A stretch of 5,483 nucleotides of DNA from Chloroflexota bacterium (GTDB taxonomy: Bacteria > Chloroflexota > Anaerolineae > Promineifilales > Promineifilaceae). The stretch spans positions 1 through 5,483 of the forward strand of contig CAUJGI010000237.1 of assembly GCA_963169155.1 (NCBI GenBank), in the 5' to 3' direction. Numbering within the stretch: the first letter of the stretch is position 1; each line of letters begins with the position of its first letter. Shown in pieces: positions 4,813-5,483 of this stretch. The translations under genes and the position numbers were made by a program. The notes beneath the pieces were generated by a model. It saw nothing but the letters and a program-made list of their open reading frames with translations, was not told where the DNA came from and made no database searches.

Positions 4813-5483
4813 TTAGTCCAATGTTGTTTTTAACTGTTTTTTCTCTTCATGCCGCTCTATGGCCAGGTCAATCAATTTGTCCAGCAGCTGGCTGTAGGGC
4901 AGGCCGGTGGCTTCCCACAGCTTGGGATACATGGAAATGCGGGTGAAGCCGGGAATGGTGTTGATTTCGTTGAGAAAAAGACGGCCGTTGTCCACATCCA
5001 GCAATAAGTCCACCCGGCCCAACCCGGCGCAATCAATCGCCCGGTACGCTTTGACGGCCAAACGGCGCACTTCGTCACTTTGTGCCGAGGTCAAATCGGC
5101 CGGAATGATCAGCTCGGAATCGTCGCTGACGTATTTGGCGACGTAGTCGTAAAATTCGCGGCGCGGGCGCACCTCGCCCACCACGCTGGCGACCGGCTGG
5201 GCGTTGCCCAGCACGGAGACTTCCAGCTCGCGCACCGTTACACCCTGCTCCACCACGATGCGCCGATCGTAGCGGGCGGCCTCGTCCAGGCCAGTGCGCA
5301 GCTCGTCCCGGCTGCGGCATTTGCTGATGCCCACGCTGGAGCCTAAATTGGCCGGTTTGGTGAAGACCGGGTAGGCCAAAATCGCCTCAATTTCGCTGAG
5401 GATGTCATACGGCCGCTGCCGCCAATCCTTGCTCTGCACCAGCAGCCAGGGCAGCACGGGCAGCCCGTTGGCCATCATCACGT
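4813..5483 (-). CDS. ddl: D-alanine--D-alanine ligase, C-terminal part, cut by the window edge
   Basis: The last 222 or so codons of an ATP-grasp ligase that joins two D-Ala in an ATP-dependent reaction, giving the dipeptide used by MurF for peptidoglycan precursors in the cytoplasm. Numbering from the first full codon (5481): KPANLGSSVGISK at 42-54 (ATP-binding lysine and phosphate loop), ELEVSVLG at 85-92, and FYDYVAKY at 110-117 (omega loop). GRVDLLLD is at 155-162, NEINTIPGFT at 171-180 (metal-binding E172 and N174) and SMYPKLWEATGL at 183-194. The AKY tyrosine is retained, which in the family goes with D-Ala-D-Ala rather than D-Ala-D-lactate specificity. The N-terminal third, including the substrate-binding Glu and Ser loops, is outside the window. 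The first visible codons (GTG ATG ATG) are internal, not a start. Position immediately before ftsQ is typical of dcw clusters. Confidence 0.96.
   Translation of the reverse strand, partial: VMMANGLPVLPWLLVQSKDWRQRPYDILSEIEAILAYPVFTKPANLGSSVGISKCRSRDELRTGLDEAARYDRRIVVEQGVTVRELEVSVLGNAQPVASVVGEVRPRREFYDYVAKYVSDDSELIIPADLTSAQSDEVRRLAVKAYRAIDCAGLGRVDLLLDVDNGRLFLNEINTIPGFTRISMYPKLWEATGLPYSQLLDKLIDLAIERHEEKKQLKTTLD

Larger units (their letters stand above)
63..4988. repeat. Dispersed octamer palindrome ACGGCCGT, 11 copies
   Basis: Exact copies begin at 63, 146, 409, 430, 1024, 1099, 1253, 3994, 4187, 4712 and 4981. Four are intergenic although spacers make up only about 13% of the window; seven are in genes. 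In genes all three codon phases occur: Thr-Ala-Val (63, 4187, 4712), Gly-Arg preceded by Asp or Asn (146, 3994, 4981) and Arg-Pro (1253), so the motif is selected or generated at DNA level. None falls between 1260 and 3994, which covers most of ftsZ and all of ftsA. The core CGGCCG occurs seven further times with other flanks. Confidence 0.85.

Overview
The window is a stretch of bacterial chromosome in which every credible gene lies on the minus strand. Read in the direction of transcription (high to low coordinates) it contains the end of a division and cell-wall (dcw) cluster, then a nucleotide-metabolism unit. The order is ddl (partial) > ftsQ > ftsA > ftsZ > strong terminator > nrdR > N-terminus of a ribonucleotide reductase large subunit (partial). 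The gene order, the moderately high G+C, the FtsQ with a basic N-terminus and a low-complexity insert, and the repeat-filled spacers fit an uncultured Chloroflexota bacterium (Anaerolineae-like). That assignment is inference from style and synteny, not a database match.

Division block (1197-5483): Ddl makes D-Ala-D-Ala for peptidoglycan precursors. FtsQ is the membrane-anchored POTRA-domain divisome protein, FtsA is the actin-like membrane tether, and FtsZ is the tubulin-like GTPase that forms the ring. FtsA ends in an amphipathic helix and FtsZ ends in the conserved tail peptide that binds FtsA, so both halves of the tether are present. A textbook Rho-independent terminator (1137-1169) closes this transcription unit 28 bp after ftsZ.

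Nucleotide block (1-1042): A near-consensus housekeeping promoter (TTGCCA, 17 bp, TATAAT; 1014-1042) starts a separate unit with an mRNA leader of about 117 nt, then nrdR (GTG start at 889) and, 129 bp later, the reductase gene. NrdR is the zinc-ribbon/ATP-cone repressor of ribonucleotide reductase genes and also the ATP-cone partner in sequence of the reductase next to it. Two weak NrdR-box-like sites lie in the nrdR leader, 31 bp apart centre to centre.

The unusual content is outside the proteins. (a) The octamer ACGGCCGT occurs 11 times in 5.5 kb, in genes (all three codon phases) and in spacers, against roughly 0.1 expected. One copy forms a 16-bp palindrome that occupies the nrdR promoter spacer. 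(b) The ftsA-ftsZ and ftsQ-ftsA spacers each hold an array of 7-bp units (C[C/G]G plus four A/T-rich bases) interrupted by the same 13-bp hairpin, and end in an identical 18-bp edge that supplies the Shine-Dalgarno sequence of ftsZ and ftsA. I could not match this repeat family to any named element.
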